Positions 1-6,398 of a DNA stretch of 22,010 nt are shown piece after piece. The notes under the pieces are model-generated. The model worked only from the letters and a program-made list of their open reading frames with translations. It was not told the origin of the DNA and ran no database searches. Source of the DNA: Actinomycetota bacterium (lineage in GTDB: Bacteria; Actinomycetota; Actinomycetes; Nanopelagicales; Nanopelagicaceae). How positions within the stretch are numbered: the first letter of the stretch is position 1; each line of letters begins with the position of its first letter. The DNA lies in assembly GCA_947377725.1 (NCBI GenBank), contig CANCGX010000013.1:1-22010 (forward strand). Direction: 5' to 3'. A program made the translations under genes and the position numbers.

Positions 1-392
1 ATTCTATTTTTGTTAATCTCCCCATCGAGAATTTAGGCAAATCGGTCGAGTTCTTTTCAGAGCTTGGTTTTACTTTTAATCCTCAATTTACCAGTGAAGA
101 TACAACTTGTATGGTCGTTGGTGAGAATATCTTTGTAATGCTTCTCGAAAATGCGCGATTCTCATCCTTTGTTGATAAGCCAATCGCTGCGAGAAACTCA
201 GTCGAGGCGCTCATTGCGCTTTCTTGTGAATCGATTGACGAAGTAAAAAACCTGTGCGAGAAAGCTTTCAGTCTTGGAGCTCGCAGATATAAAGAGCCTG
301 ACGTTTTCCCTGCCATGTTCGGTTGGGGTTTTGAAGATCTCGATGGCCATATTTGGGAGCTCTTCTGGATGGATCCAGCTCACATACAGTAG
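1..392 (+). CDS. VOC (glyoxalase/bleomycin-resistance) family protein, 5' end outside window
   Basis: The open frame runs from the window edge (first full codon at position 3) to a TAG at 390-392, so the N-terminus is missing. The visible part begins with the pattern 'VNLPIENLGKSVEFFSELGF', the usual first strand and helix of a VOC half-module. It ends with 'GWGFEDLDGHIWELFWMD', where the Glu of HIWELF sits in the normal metal-ligand position of VOC proteins. The substrate cannot be told from sequence; members range from glyoxalases to antibiotic-binding proteins. An internal ATG at 111 would give 93 residues but would discard conserved fold elements, so it is not the true start. It lies 18 nt upstream of the DUF2200 gene and could be co-transcribed with it. 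It belongs to the flank rather than the CODH module. Confidence 0.85.
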   Translation, partial: SIFVNLPIENLGKSVEFFSELGFTFNPQFTSEDTTCMVVGENIFVMLLENARFSSFVDKPIAARNSVEALIALSCESIDEVKNLCEKAFSLGARRYKEPDVFPAMFGWGFEDLDGHIWELFWMDPAHIQ

Positions 393-410
393 AAAGAATG
401 GACTTTAGAG

Positions 411-761
411 TTGACGCATAAAATCTATGAGATGCCCGTTGCTGATGTATATGTTCACTATGTGAATAAGGTAGAGCGTAAAGATCGCACCGAAGCCGAA
501 CTCATTAAAGTGATTTCATGGCTCACAGGCTTTGACTCAAGGACCCTAAAGAGTCACTTGAAGCAGCGGACAACCTTTAAGGAATTCTTTAAGTCTGCGA
601 AGATTCATCCAAATGCAAAGCTAATTACTGGTTCAATCTGTGGCGTAAAGATTGCAGAGATAGAAGATCCACTTATGAAGAAAATTCGCTATATGGATAA
701 GTTGGTTGATGAACTTGCCAAGGGGCGCCCGATAGAGAAAATTCTTCGTTCCGGCTTATAG
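411..761 (+). CDS. DUF2200-family protein, intact copy
   Basis: A protein of 116 residues with a TTG start, whose sequence (MTHKIYEMPVADVYVHYVNK at the N-terminus) I recognise as the DUF2200 family. These are small cytoplasmic proteins of unknown function, and the full family length is present. It is helical and charged, with the conserved-looking stretch 'FKSAKIHPNAKLITGSICGV' around residues 61-80. There is no signal peptide or membrane span. It follows the VOC gene by 18 nt. Its C-terminal 68 residues (49-116) recur at the opposite end of the window as a truncated copy, with five amino-acid differences. Downstream, a strong hairpin terminator lies at 841-869. No function is assigned. Confidence 0.85.
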   Translation: MTHKIYEMPVADVYVHYVNKVERKDRTEAELIKVISWLTGFDSRTLKSHLKQRTTFKEFFKSAKIHPNAKLITGSICGVKIAEIEDPLMKKIRYMDKLVDELAKGRPIEKILRSGL

Positions 762-840
762 GGCGACTCTTCTTTAATTCGTTACTGCGAGTAATCGATT
801 ATTTATGTGATACTTCGGCAACGGTGGCTTGGTAGTAATT

Positions 841-869
841 GGGACTTGGTTAATTTCCAAGTCCCTTTT
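841..869 (+). terminator. Strong rho-independent terminator
   Basis: A perfect 9-bp stem, GGGACTTGG (841-849) with CCAAGTCCC (857-865), encloses a 7-nt loop and is followed directly by TTTTGCTTTT. It lies 80 nt downstream of the DUF2200 stop, so it either ends that transcript or ends a short untranslated RNA from 762-840. On the minus strand the stem has no T-run after it, so it works in the + direction only. Confidence 0.8.
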
Positions 870-954
870 GCTTTTCCACACATATTTCTACTTCACAATT
901 TTTTGATCTGCTCAGATGAGCCAAACAGTCAAACCGTAACTTCACCCTCGTGTT

Positions 955-1029
955 GGGGACATGTTGTAATTGGCAGCCTGTTGGTTTACCAAGTCATCGG
1001 AACGGGTTCGAACCCCGTTGTCTCCACCA
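955..1029 (+). tRNA. tRNA-like sequence with encoded CCA; anticodon not assignable
   Basis: 75 nt with a 7-bp acceptor GGGGACA/TGTCTCC (one G-T), discriminator A and an encoded CCA. The T-arm is perfect: ACGGG, TTCGAAC loop, CCCGT. The conserved AATTGG of a D-loop is present, and a GTTG/CAGC D-stem can be drawn, though with odd spacing to the acceptor. The anticodon arm does not fold normally: no register gives a 5-bp stem with a 7-nt loop. The best local helix is TTGG/CCAA around a TTTA tetraloop. It may be a decayed tRNA, a tRNA-like element or a very divergent tRNA. The rest of 762-1157 shows no protein gene; a 103-codon open frame across it overlaps this structure and is rejected. Confidence 0.5.
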
Positions 1030-1145
1030 CAGCCTTAGGTGCTTCAACTCGATCTATTGGTATCGGTCAATGTAGTTGTTTCAGCTTTGTATGGGGGAGC
1101 TTCGAAGCCCAGGATTAAAAAGTTCTATTCTTTTAAAACTTCCTC

Positions 1146-1151
1146 TACCAT
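1146..1151 (+). promoter_or_regulatory. -10 element for a leaderless transcript (XdhC-family gene)
   Basis: TACCAT matches TANNNT and sits exactly 6 nt before the ATG at 1158. There is no convincing Shine-Dalgarno site. The same spacing recurs at six other genes in this window, which is the main support. Confidence 0.5.
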
Positions 1152-1157
1152 TGCGGG

Positions 1158-2066
1158 ATGTATGAAATCGCATTAAGCGTTAACGCTTGCGTGGGTAGCA
1201 ATACTCGCGCTGATGTTGCATGGTTAATTTCATCAACCGAATCAATTATCCCGATGAACTTCGATTCAATTGCAATCACACCAGGCGGCGGCAAAATTGG
1301 AAACCTCGTCAATTCAGCTTTCGATGGCGCACTTATTGAGCAAGCTACACGTAAATTACCTAATGGTCGCATTATCACCCGAGTAGTTACTGACTTCGAA
1401 TCAACCATATCTAATGTGCCAGCCGGAAGCACTTTGAAATTTGCTGTACTACCATCTAATGCAATTGATAGTGGCTTATGGCAAGCATTTTTAGACCGCG
1501 AATCGATTGCAATCATCTGCCATCTTGATGGCGATGAAATAGTTCGTTCTGAGTACTTTACCTCCGTCACAATTATTGCCGCAGACCCTCAGATAGCTGA
1601 AGAATTTAGTAAAAATAAATCAACTTCTCTGGATCTTGGCGATCGCATTGTGACTATTTACCATCCAATCACAAAACTTGTTATCGCCGGTGCTGGACCA
1701 ATCGCTGATGCGCTCGAAAGTGCTGCGCGCGGAATCGGTTGGAATGTTTCCGTCGATCCACGACCTACAATGGTTGCAGGTTTCACCGCAACTCTTTCGC
1801 CGATGGACTGCGTAGTGGTTATGGGACACGAGGTAGAAACATCAAGTAACAGCCTCAAATATGCCCTTGAGAGCAAAGCTGGATATATCGGAGCTCTTGG
1901 TTCTAAGAAGATGCAGGAGAGCCGTGAAGATTGGCTCAATTATCGTGACATTACAGATATTTCACGCGTTCACGGTCCCGCTGGTTTTGATATCGGTGCC
2001 ACTACTCCTGCTGAAATTGCAATTTCGATTTTGGCTGAAGCAATCGCAGTCTTGAAGGGTGCATAA
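1158..2066 (+). CDS. XdhC/CoxI-family molybdenum-cofactor maturation protein (first of three)
   Basis: 302 residues. The N-terminal XdhC-type domain has the glycine-rich turn 'TPGGGKIGN' (41-49), where relatives carry GGCVE; the usual Cys is replaced here. The C-terminal domain is a Rossmann fold with 'KLVIAGAGPIADAL' (173-186). It is followed by the family signatures 'GYIGALGSKK' (242-251) and 'GPAGFDIGATTPAEIAISIL' (273-292). XdhC proteins bind the molybdenum cofactor, promote its sulfuration and hand it to molybdenum hydroxylases, so the role here is probably in CODH cofactor maturation. It heads a unit with a 52-residue membrane protein and moeA. The start at 1158 is favoured by the -10-like element 6 nt upstream. 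Loss of the Cys may mean a non-catalytic or regulatory paralogue (inference). Confidence 0.85.
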   Translation: MYEIALSVNACVGSNTRADVAWLISSTESIIPMNFDSIAITPGGGKIGNLVNSAFDGALIEQATRKLPNGRIITRVVTDFESTISNVPAGSTLKFAVLPSNAIDSGLWQAFLDRESIAIICHLDGDEIVRSEYFTSVTIIAADPQIAEEFSKNKSTSLDLGDRIVTIYHPITKLVIAGAGPIADALESAARGIGWNVSVDPRPTMVAGFTATLSPMDCVVVMGHEVETSSNSLKYALESKAGYIGALGSKKMQESREDWLNYRDITDISRVHGPAGFDIGATTPAEIAISILAEAIAVLKGA

Positions 2067-2067
2067 T
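2062..2067 (+). promoter_or_regulatory. Possible -10 element upstream of the 52-residue ORF
   Basis: CATAAT (5 of 6 to TATAAT) overlaps the stop codon of the XdhC-family gene and lies 6 nt before the ATG at 2074, the spacing of the leaderless promoters elsewhere in the window. The moeA unit might therefore start its own transcript here. Confidence 0.35.
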
Positions 2068-2073
2068 TATCTA

Positions 2074-2232
2074 ATGAATATGCCTTACTCCAATTCTGAT
2101 CGTCTTGAAATGAACATCATGTGGATGGTGATGGGGCTAATGTTCATTTTTGACATCGGGATGATTTACTACCATATAAATAGTCATAAACGTATTAAAG
2201 CGCTCGAATCTCAGCTAAAGAACCAGAAGTAA
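2074..2232 (+). CDS. Small single-span membrane protein, unknown
   Basis: 52 codons plus stop between the XdhC-family gene (7 nt gap) and moeA (5 nt gap). The protein starts MNMPYSNSDRLEMNIMWMVM. It has one hydrophobic helix at about residues 14-33 (MIMWMVMGLMFIFDIGMIYY-like, rich in Met), followed by a short basic, coiled-coil-like tail (HINSHKRIKALESQLKNQK). It is too short for most gene callers. Support for a real gene comes from its snug fit between two genes, the upstream -10-like sequence and the sensible membrane topology. No family recognised and no function assigned; a role at the membrane in molybdenum handling would be a guess from position only. Confidence 0.6.
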   Translation: MNMPYSNSDRLEMNIMWMVMGLMFIFDIGMIYYHINSHKRIKALESQLKNQK

Positions 2233-2237
2233 TATCC

Positions 2238-3401
2238 ATGCGCGAAGGTTCGTGGGATCAAGCCCTGGCAGTTGCATCACAGAGTTTCTCTTCACTGAAG
2301 CCACAAAAAGTCTCTCTTTCAGATGCAATAGATAGGTATCTTGCAGAAGACGTTATCTCGCTTTGCCAATTGCCCGCCTTTGAAACATCGTCGATGGACG
2401 GCTGGGCAGTATCTGGTGACAGTCCATGGAAACTCATTGGCGAAGTTGCTACCGGCAAAACTTCTACACAGGCACTTCATTACGGACATTGTTTGGCTAT
2501 AGCAACGGGAGGTGTTATTCCGAAAGGAACAACTGCTGTAATCCCGTGGGAGAAGGCCACCGAGAATGGTGGTTACATCTCTGGTGAGATTGAAGAAGGC
2601 GCAAATATTCGACCTGCAGGCATGGAGAGCAAAAATGGCGATGTTCTTGTCAGCGCAGGAACTCGAGTTAATGCACCCATGGCAGGGTTGTTTGCAGCAA
2701 CTGGTCATGACTCAATAGATGTGATCGAGAAACCTCGGGTAGCCATATTTTTCTTAGGCGACGAACTAATTCATTCAGGAGTTCCAGCAGACGGTGCAAT
2801 TCGAGATGCACTTGGTCCGCAGTTACCTGCAATACTTTCAAAAATGGGTGCCATTATTTCCTCGGCACAATTCGTGAAAGATGATCTCGAAGTTCTCAAC
2901 CGGGAAATAAGTAAGGTACTCGACTTCGTTGATTTAATCATTACAACTGGTGGAACTGCTGATGGCCCTAGAGATTACGTAAAGCCCGCGCTCGAAAACC
3001 TAGGGGCAACTATGTTGATTGATTGCGTCAAGGTACGTCCTGGATATCACGTGCTCCTTGCTCGCGTTACTCACAGCGGTCGAGATATTGCCTTCCTTGC
3101 ATTGCCGGGGAATCCACAATCCGCTCTCGCTGCCTTATATTCATTCGGAAATCCACTAATTAAAACTTTCCTCGGCGCTACGCAAGAAAAGTTAGAAGTC
3201 ATTGAATTAACTTCGTCACTAACGACTCCGGAAGGGTTTTCGCGGTTAGTACCGGGCACGCGAGATGGAAAAGTATTTACACCTACCGCGTACTTGGGCT
3301 CCGCGATGTTACGTGGAGTGGCACAGGCACAAGGATTTGCACTTATTAACCCTGGAATAAATCCATCAGGTTCAACTGCGCGCTGGATCTCCTTTTACTA
3401 A
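2238..3401 (+). CDS. moeA: Molybdopterin molybdenumtransferase MoeA
   Basis: 387 residues, close to the usual MoeA length. MoeA catalyses molybdate insertion into adenylylated molybdopterin, releasing AMP, in the cytoplasm. Visible family motifs are 'PAFETSSMDGWAV' (46-58), 'GGVIPKGTTAVIPWE' (91-105), 'ANIRPAGME' (122-130), 'FFLGDEL' (171-177), 'TTGGTADGPRDY' (236-247), 'VRPGYH' (266-271) and 'LPGNPQSAL' (289-297). The MoCF-domain loop reads GGTADGPRDY rather than the GGVSVGDYD of E. coli MoeA; I associate the GGTA(A/D)GP form with actinobacterial MoeA paralogues. It is the last gene of a three-gene unit and converges on the XdhC-family gene at 3422. It supplies the Mo-loaded cofactor that MocA then converts to MCD for CODH. 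Confidence 0.93.
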   Translation: MREGSWDQALAVASQSFSSLKPQKVSLSDAIDRYLAEDVISLCQLPAFETSSMDGWAVSGDSPWKLIGEVATGKTSTQALHYGHCLAIATGGVIPKGTTAVIPWEKATENGGYISGEIEEGANIRPAGMESKNGDVLVSAGTRVNAPMAGLFAATGHDSIDVIEKPRVAIFFLGDELIHSGVPADGAIRDALGPQLPAILSKMGAIISSAQFVKDDLEVLNREISKVLDFVDLIITTGGTADGPRDYVKPALENLGATMLIDCVKVRPGYHVLLARVTHSGRDIAFLALPGNPQSALAALYSFGNPLIKTFLGATQEKLEVIELTSSLTTPEGFSRLVPGTRDGKVFTPTAYLGSAMLRGVAQAQGFALINPGINPSGSTARWISFY

Positions 3402-3421
3402 CCAGGCTAATTAATTCCAGA

Positions 3422-4558
3422 CTAATTCAATACTGGCGCAGGCTCATCTTCGCTGGCTAGAGAAGTCTTATGAATTGCTTCATTGCCTTTTGTTAGCGGT
3501 TGATTTGTTCCTCCAACTTGATTTGAAATAATTTCTGCTGCGATGGAGATGGCAGTCTCTTCGGGAGTCCGGCCTCCAAGATCTAAACCAATGGGAGATT
3601 TGAGCTTGGCAAGCTCTGCGTCACTCATTCCAACTTCCTTAAGTCTTACGAGACGATCTTCATGGGTACGTCTGCTGCCCATAGCGCCGATATATCCAGC
3701 TTTGGTGCGTAGGGCGATTTCAAGTACAGGCACATCAAATTTTGGATCATGGGTAAGTACGCAGATCGCAGTGCTTTCATCAACTTCGATCGTTGGGAGG
3801 AAGCGATGGGGCCAATCGATTATGACTTCATCAGCATCTGGAAAGCGTCGCTTTGTTGCAAAGAGCGCTCGAGCATCGCAGACAATGACGTAGTAGCCCA
3901 TAAATTTACCAATACGAGCAACGGCAGCCGCAAAATCAATTGCACCAAAGATAATCATTCGAGGTGCTGGTGCAAAAGATTCGACAAAGACTGAGACATC
4001 ATCCATCCTGTTTTCACCGTTAGGGCCAAGCTTTAAAGTCTTTGTGGTTCCGTGGTTCAAGAGCGCGCGGGCGCCTTCGATTGCAGCGTGATCCAATTGT
4101 GAATTTCCAAGCGAGCCTGAAGCATCACTTTTTGTAAGGACTATGCGCGCCCCAATGCCGGATTCTGCGTTAACCAAAGTTGCGACAGCGACCGCGTTCT
4201 TATCTTCAATCTTGGCTGCAATTTCGGCAAAATCTGGGAAAGTTGATTGATGGACATATTGAATATAGAGCTCGATGGTGCCGCCGCATGTAAGGCCAAC
4301 TGCGAATGCATTGTCATCACTCACGCCATATGTAACGGATTGCGAAGCCTTAGTCTTGAGAACTTCAAGAGATGCTTCATGGATTGCACCTTCAACGCAG
4401 CCGCCTGAAACGCTACCGATGACTTCGCCGGATTCGAGTACTGCCATGGCTGCACCAACTGGGCGAGGTGCAGAGCTCCAAGTGCGTGTCACTGTTGCAA
4501 GTGCGAAGGGTTTTCCGGAATTAAAGGAAGGCAAAACCTCATCAATGATTTCGCGCAT
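3422..4558 (-). CDS. XdhC/CoxI-family molybdenum-cofactor maturation protein (second of three)
   Basis: 378 residues from the ATG at 4558. A longer frame to 4639 exists, but it would overlap mocA and ignores a -10-like element placed 7 nt before 4558. The N-terminal XdhC domain keeps the canonical 'GSVSGGCVEGAI' (48-59, Cys54) and 'CGGTIELYIQ' (91-100). The C-terminal Rossmann domain has 'MIIFGAIDFA' (201-210; the usual GAGHVA is altered), 'GYIGAMGSRRT' (288-298) and 'GLDLGGRTPEETAISIAAEI' (324-343). The last ~30 residues are a polar tail of unknown role. Of the three family members in the window, this is the most canonical and the likeliest to perform cofactor sulfuration or transfer. It is divergent from mocA, which makes the cofactor form CODH needs, and converges with moeA. 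Confidence 0.88.
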   Translation of the reverse strand: MREIIDEVLPSFNSGKPFALATVTRTWSSAPRPVGAAMAVLESGEVIGSVSGGCVEGAIHEASLEVLKTKASQSVTYGVSDDNAFAVGLTCGGTIELYIQYVHQSTFPDFAEIAAKIEDKNAVAVATLVNAESGIGARIVLTKSDASGSLGNSQLDHAAIEGARALLNHGTTKTLKLGPNGENRMDDVSVFVESFAPAPRMIIFGAIDFAAAVARIGKFMGYYVIVCDARALFATKRRFPDADEVIIDWPHRFLPTIEVDESTAICVLTHDPKFDVPVLEIALRTKAGYIGAMGSRRTHEDRLVRLKEVGMSDAELAKLKSPIGLDLGGRTPEETAISIAAEIISNQVGGTNQPLTKGNEAIHKTSLASEDEPAPVLN

Positions 4559-4562
4559 GACG

Positions 4563-4568
4563 TAGAGT
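4563..4568 (+). promoter_or_regulatory. -10 element for leaderless mocA
   Basis: TAGAGT (TANNNT) ends 6 nt before the mocA ATG at 4575, with no Shine-Dalgarno site. It overlaps the opposite-strand -10 element at 4566-4571, so the two promoters are back to back in one short spacer. Confidence 0.5.
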
Positions 4569-4571
4569 ATA
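4566..4571 (-). promoter_or_regulatory. -10 element for leaderless XdhC-family gene (minus strand)
   Basis: On the minus strand this reads TATACT (5 of 6 to TATAAT) and ends 7 nt before the ATG at 4558. It decides that start over the longer open frame. It overlaps the mocA -10 element, so both polymerases cannot bind at once. Confidence 0.5.
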
Positions 4572-4574
4572 GCG

Positions 4575-5135
4575 ATGAAGGTTGGATTAATCTTGGCGGC
4601 CGGATCTGGCTCTCGTATAGGCAGCCCCAAAGCAACCATAGAAATAGATGGCGAGCGATTAGTCGATCGATCAGTAGCAATTTTTCACGATGCAGGTATT
4701 AAAGATGTATACGTTGTCCTCGGCGCTTGGCAGGGATATATCCCCGGTGCGGAAATTGTTATAAATACCGATTGGCAGACTGGAATGGGAAGTTCGCTTC
4801 GAATGGGTCTCGAAGCAGTACTCAAAAAGCCAGAATATTCCCAGGTAATTATCTCATTAGTGGACCTTCCTGGAATGACGACTGAGGCAATCGCTGCAGT
4901 TGCTAACTCTTCTCAGGAAATCGTTATGGGAACCTTTAATGGAATGCCCGGACACCCTGTTAAATTTGCGCGAAAATATTGGAAAGAGATTCTCGACAGT
5001 GCAACAGGAGATGCCGGAGCTCGCAATTTTCTCAAAGGGCGAGACGATGTTTTTCACATCGCCTTGGACAGCTTGGCAAATGGGAAAGATGTCGATACCC
5101 CCGAAGATTTGGCTGAGTTTAAAGGCGTCAATTAG
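4575..5135 (+). CDS. mocA: Molybdenum cofactor cytidylyltransferase MocA
   Basis: 186 residues, normal for MocA. It transfers CMP from CTP to Mo-molybdopterin to make MCD, the cofactor of CODH and related bacterial molybdenum hydroxylases. Motifs of the NTP-transferase fold are 'LAAGSGSRIGSPKA' (7-20; the nucleotide-binding loop and Lys), 'NTDWQTGMGSS' (64-74), 'DLPGMT' (97-102; metal-binding Asp), 'GHPVKF' (126-131), 'GDAGAR' (145-150) and 'DVDTPEDL' (172-179). MobA, the guanylyl enzyme, has a different motif set, and MCD rather than MGD fits the CODH next door. It has its own leaderless-type promoter and lies 127 bp upstream of the cox operon. Confidence 0.92.
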   Translation: MKVGLILAAGSGSRIGSPKATIEIDGERLVDRSVAIFHDAGIKDVYVVLGAWQGYIPGAEIVINTDWQTGMGSSLRMGLEAVLKKPEYSQVIISLVDLPGMTTEAIAAVANSSQEIVMGTFNGMPGHPVKFARKYWKEILDSATGDAGARNFLKGRDDVFHIALDSLANGKDVDTPEDLAEFKGVN

Positions 5136-5176
5136 TCCACAAATTGGGCGCAAAGCGAAGTTATTAAGCTCCAAAT

Positions 5177-5262
5177 CGCACCACCTTTTTCATGCCAAAC
5201 CCTTGCTGGTGCAAGGTTCGGGTGTTAGGTTTCTCGCCACCGTCAAACGAAGAGGGAAATCC
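5177..5262 (+). promoter_or_regulatory. Possible structured 5' leader of the cox operon
   Basis: In the 127-bp gap before the cox operon a perfect hairpin CCTTGC-TGGT-GCAAGG occupies 5201-5216. An outer GCACC/GGTGT helix (5178-5182 with 5221-5225, one G-T) could enclose it. A weak promoter (TTGGGC at 5144-5149 and TAAGCT at 5165-5170, 15-bp spacing) would start RNA near 5177, at the base of this structure. No riboswitch class is recognised. An AGAGGG ribosome site precedes the ATG at 5263. Confidence 0.3.
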
Positions 5263-5496
5263 ATGACTGTTGAATCGACTGGCCACGAGCGCGGCACTCC
5301 ACGTTTGTTTACACTCTTTGAGAACTCACCGAAGACTGGTGATAGTCCAACGATCTGGGCATGGCCACAAATTACAGAATTTCTAAAAGTTGCAAGCCAA
5401 CCAGTGCAAGGTCCTTGGCCTGCACATCAAGAACCGCGTCCAAATCCAGATGCAGATTCAATGCCAGTTGCAGTAAAAGACAAGAAGAGCAAGTAA
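5263..5496 (+). CDS. Small unknown protein heading the cox operon
   Basis: 77 residues from an ATG preceded by AGAGGG 7-8 nt upstream; the open frame continues further back but only as an overlap with mocA in another frame. The sequence starts MTVESTGHERGTPRLFTLFE. It contains a Trp/Pro-rich middle ('IWAWPQITEFL' and 'VQGPWPAHQEP') and ends with a charged Asp/Lys tail. There is no signal peptide, membrane span or cysteine, so it is probably cytoplasmic. It is followed by coxM after 29 nt that include an AGGGG site. I do not recognise a family. Its place as first gene of coxMSL suggests a role in CODH expression or assembly (inference only). Confidence 0.7.
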   Translation: MTVESTGHERGTPRLFTLFENSPKTGDSPTIWAWPQITEFLKVASQPVQGPWPAHQEPRPNPDADSMPVAVKDKKSK

Positions 5497-5525
5497 CCGG
5501 AAAACTCACGTAGGGGAAATAAAAT

Positions 5526-6395
5526 ATGTATCCATCACGTTTTAAATATGAATCTCCGAAGACAATTGCCGAAGCAATTAAATTGCTCGATGCTGGTAAA
5601 GGTGAAGCAAAGATTCTTGCAGGAGGACAGAGCCTTGTCCCAATGCTCAAACTTCGCTTCGCATTCCCAGAACAACTTGTTGATATCAATAATATTCCTG
5701 GACTTGATTACATACGCTTCGATGCGGATGGATCACTTCATATAGGTGCGCTTGTTCGTCACGAGCACCTAGAGAAGTCTGTTGAAATCACAAACCGCCA
5801 ACCAACAATTGCAGCAGCAGCTCCACTCGTTGCAGACCCAATCGTTCGCACGCGCGGAACATTCGTTGGTTCTGTATGCCACGCTGATCCACAGGGTGAC
5901 TGGGCGGCTACGATGATCGCTCTTCACGGTTACCTCGTTGTTCAGGGTCCTAAAGGCAAGCGCAATATAGATATGAAAGATTTCGTTCTCGGCCCTTACG
6001 CGAATGCGTTGAACTACAACGAGATAGCCATCGAAGCTGTTATCCCTGCCCCTAAGGGTGTTGCACGTGGTGGTTACCTCAAGCTTGAACGTCGTGTTGG
6101 TGACTTTGCAACTGCTTCGGTTGCAGTTTCACTCGATATGAGTAGTGATACCGTGCTTGGCGCAGGATTTGCACTTGCCGGGGTTGGTGGAAAGACAATC
6201 GACGCTAACGAGGCAGCTTCAGCACTAATTGGCCAGAAGTTAACCGATGCAACAATTGCAAAGGCCGCAGCACTTGTTGCCGCTAAGGCAGAGCCTCGTA
6301 CAGATCACCGCGGTTCAGCTGAATATAAGCGTCACATCATCGAAACCTTTGTTAAGAGAATCCTCATCGCAAACTCCGAACAGAAAGTAGCCTAA
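5526..6395 (+). CDS. coxM: Carbon monoxide dehydrogenase medium (FAD) subunit CoxM
   Basis: 289 residues, matching CoxM length. It binds FAD and passes electrons from the [2Fe-2S] clusters of CoxS towards the respiratory chain. The two FAD-binding signatures are visible: 'LAGGQSLVPMLKLR' (31-44) and 'GTFVGSVCHADPQGD' (111-125; the usual form is TIGGSLAHADPAGD). The C-terminal CO_deh_flav domain follows ('LERRVGDFATASVAVSL'). The start is supported by AGGGG about 9 nt upstream. The order M-S-L is the classic form I arrangement, unlike the S-L-M order of many form II (CoxL-like) clusters. It is cytoplasmic and soluble, attached to the membrane only through the complex. Confidence 0.95.
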   Translation: MYPSRFKYESPKTIAEAIKLLDAGKGEAKILAGGQSLVPMLKLRFAFPEQLVDINNIPGLDYIRFDADGSLHIGALVRHEHLEKSVEITNRQPTIAAAAPLVADPIVRTRGTFVGSVCHADPQGDWAATMIALHGYLVVQGPKGKRNIDMKDFVLGPYANALNYNEIAIEAVIPAPKGVARGGYLKLERRVGDFATASVAVSLDMSSDTVLGAGFALAGVGGKTIDANEAASALIGQKLTDATIAKAAALVAAKAEPRTDHRGSAEYKRHIIETFVKRILIANSEQKVA

Positions 6396-6398
6396 GAA

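Noticed and set aside
807..1118. 103-codon open frame on the + strand between DUF2200 and the XdhC gene
   Set aside because: It runs through the terminator hairpin and the tRNA-like sequence, has no recognisable domain or ribosome site, and its composition does not look coding.
4559..4639. Longer N-terminus for the minus-strand XdhC protein
   Set aside because: The extra 27 residues would overlap mocA and match no family sequence; a -10-like element sits 7 nt before the ATG at 4558.
4900..5262. Upstream part of the 198-codon frame that ends at 5496
   Set aside because: It lies in another frame inside mocA and in the leader; only the part from the ATG at 5263 has a ribosome site and sensible composition.
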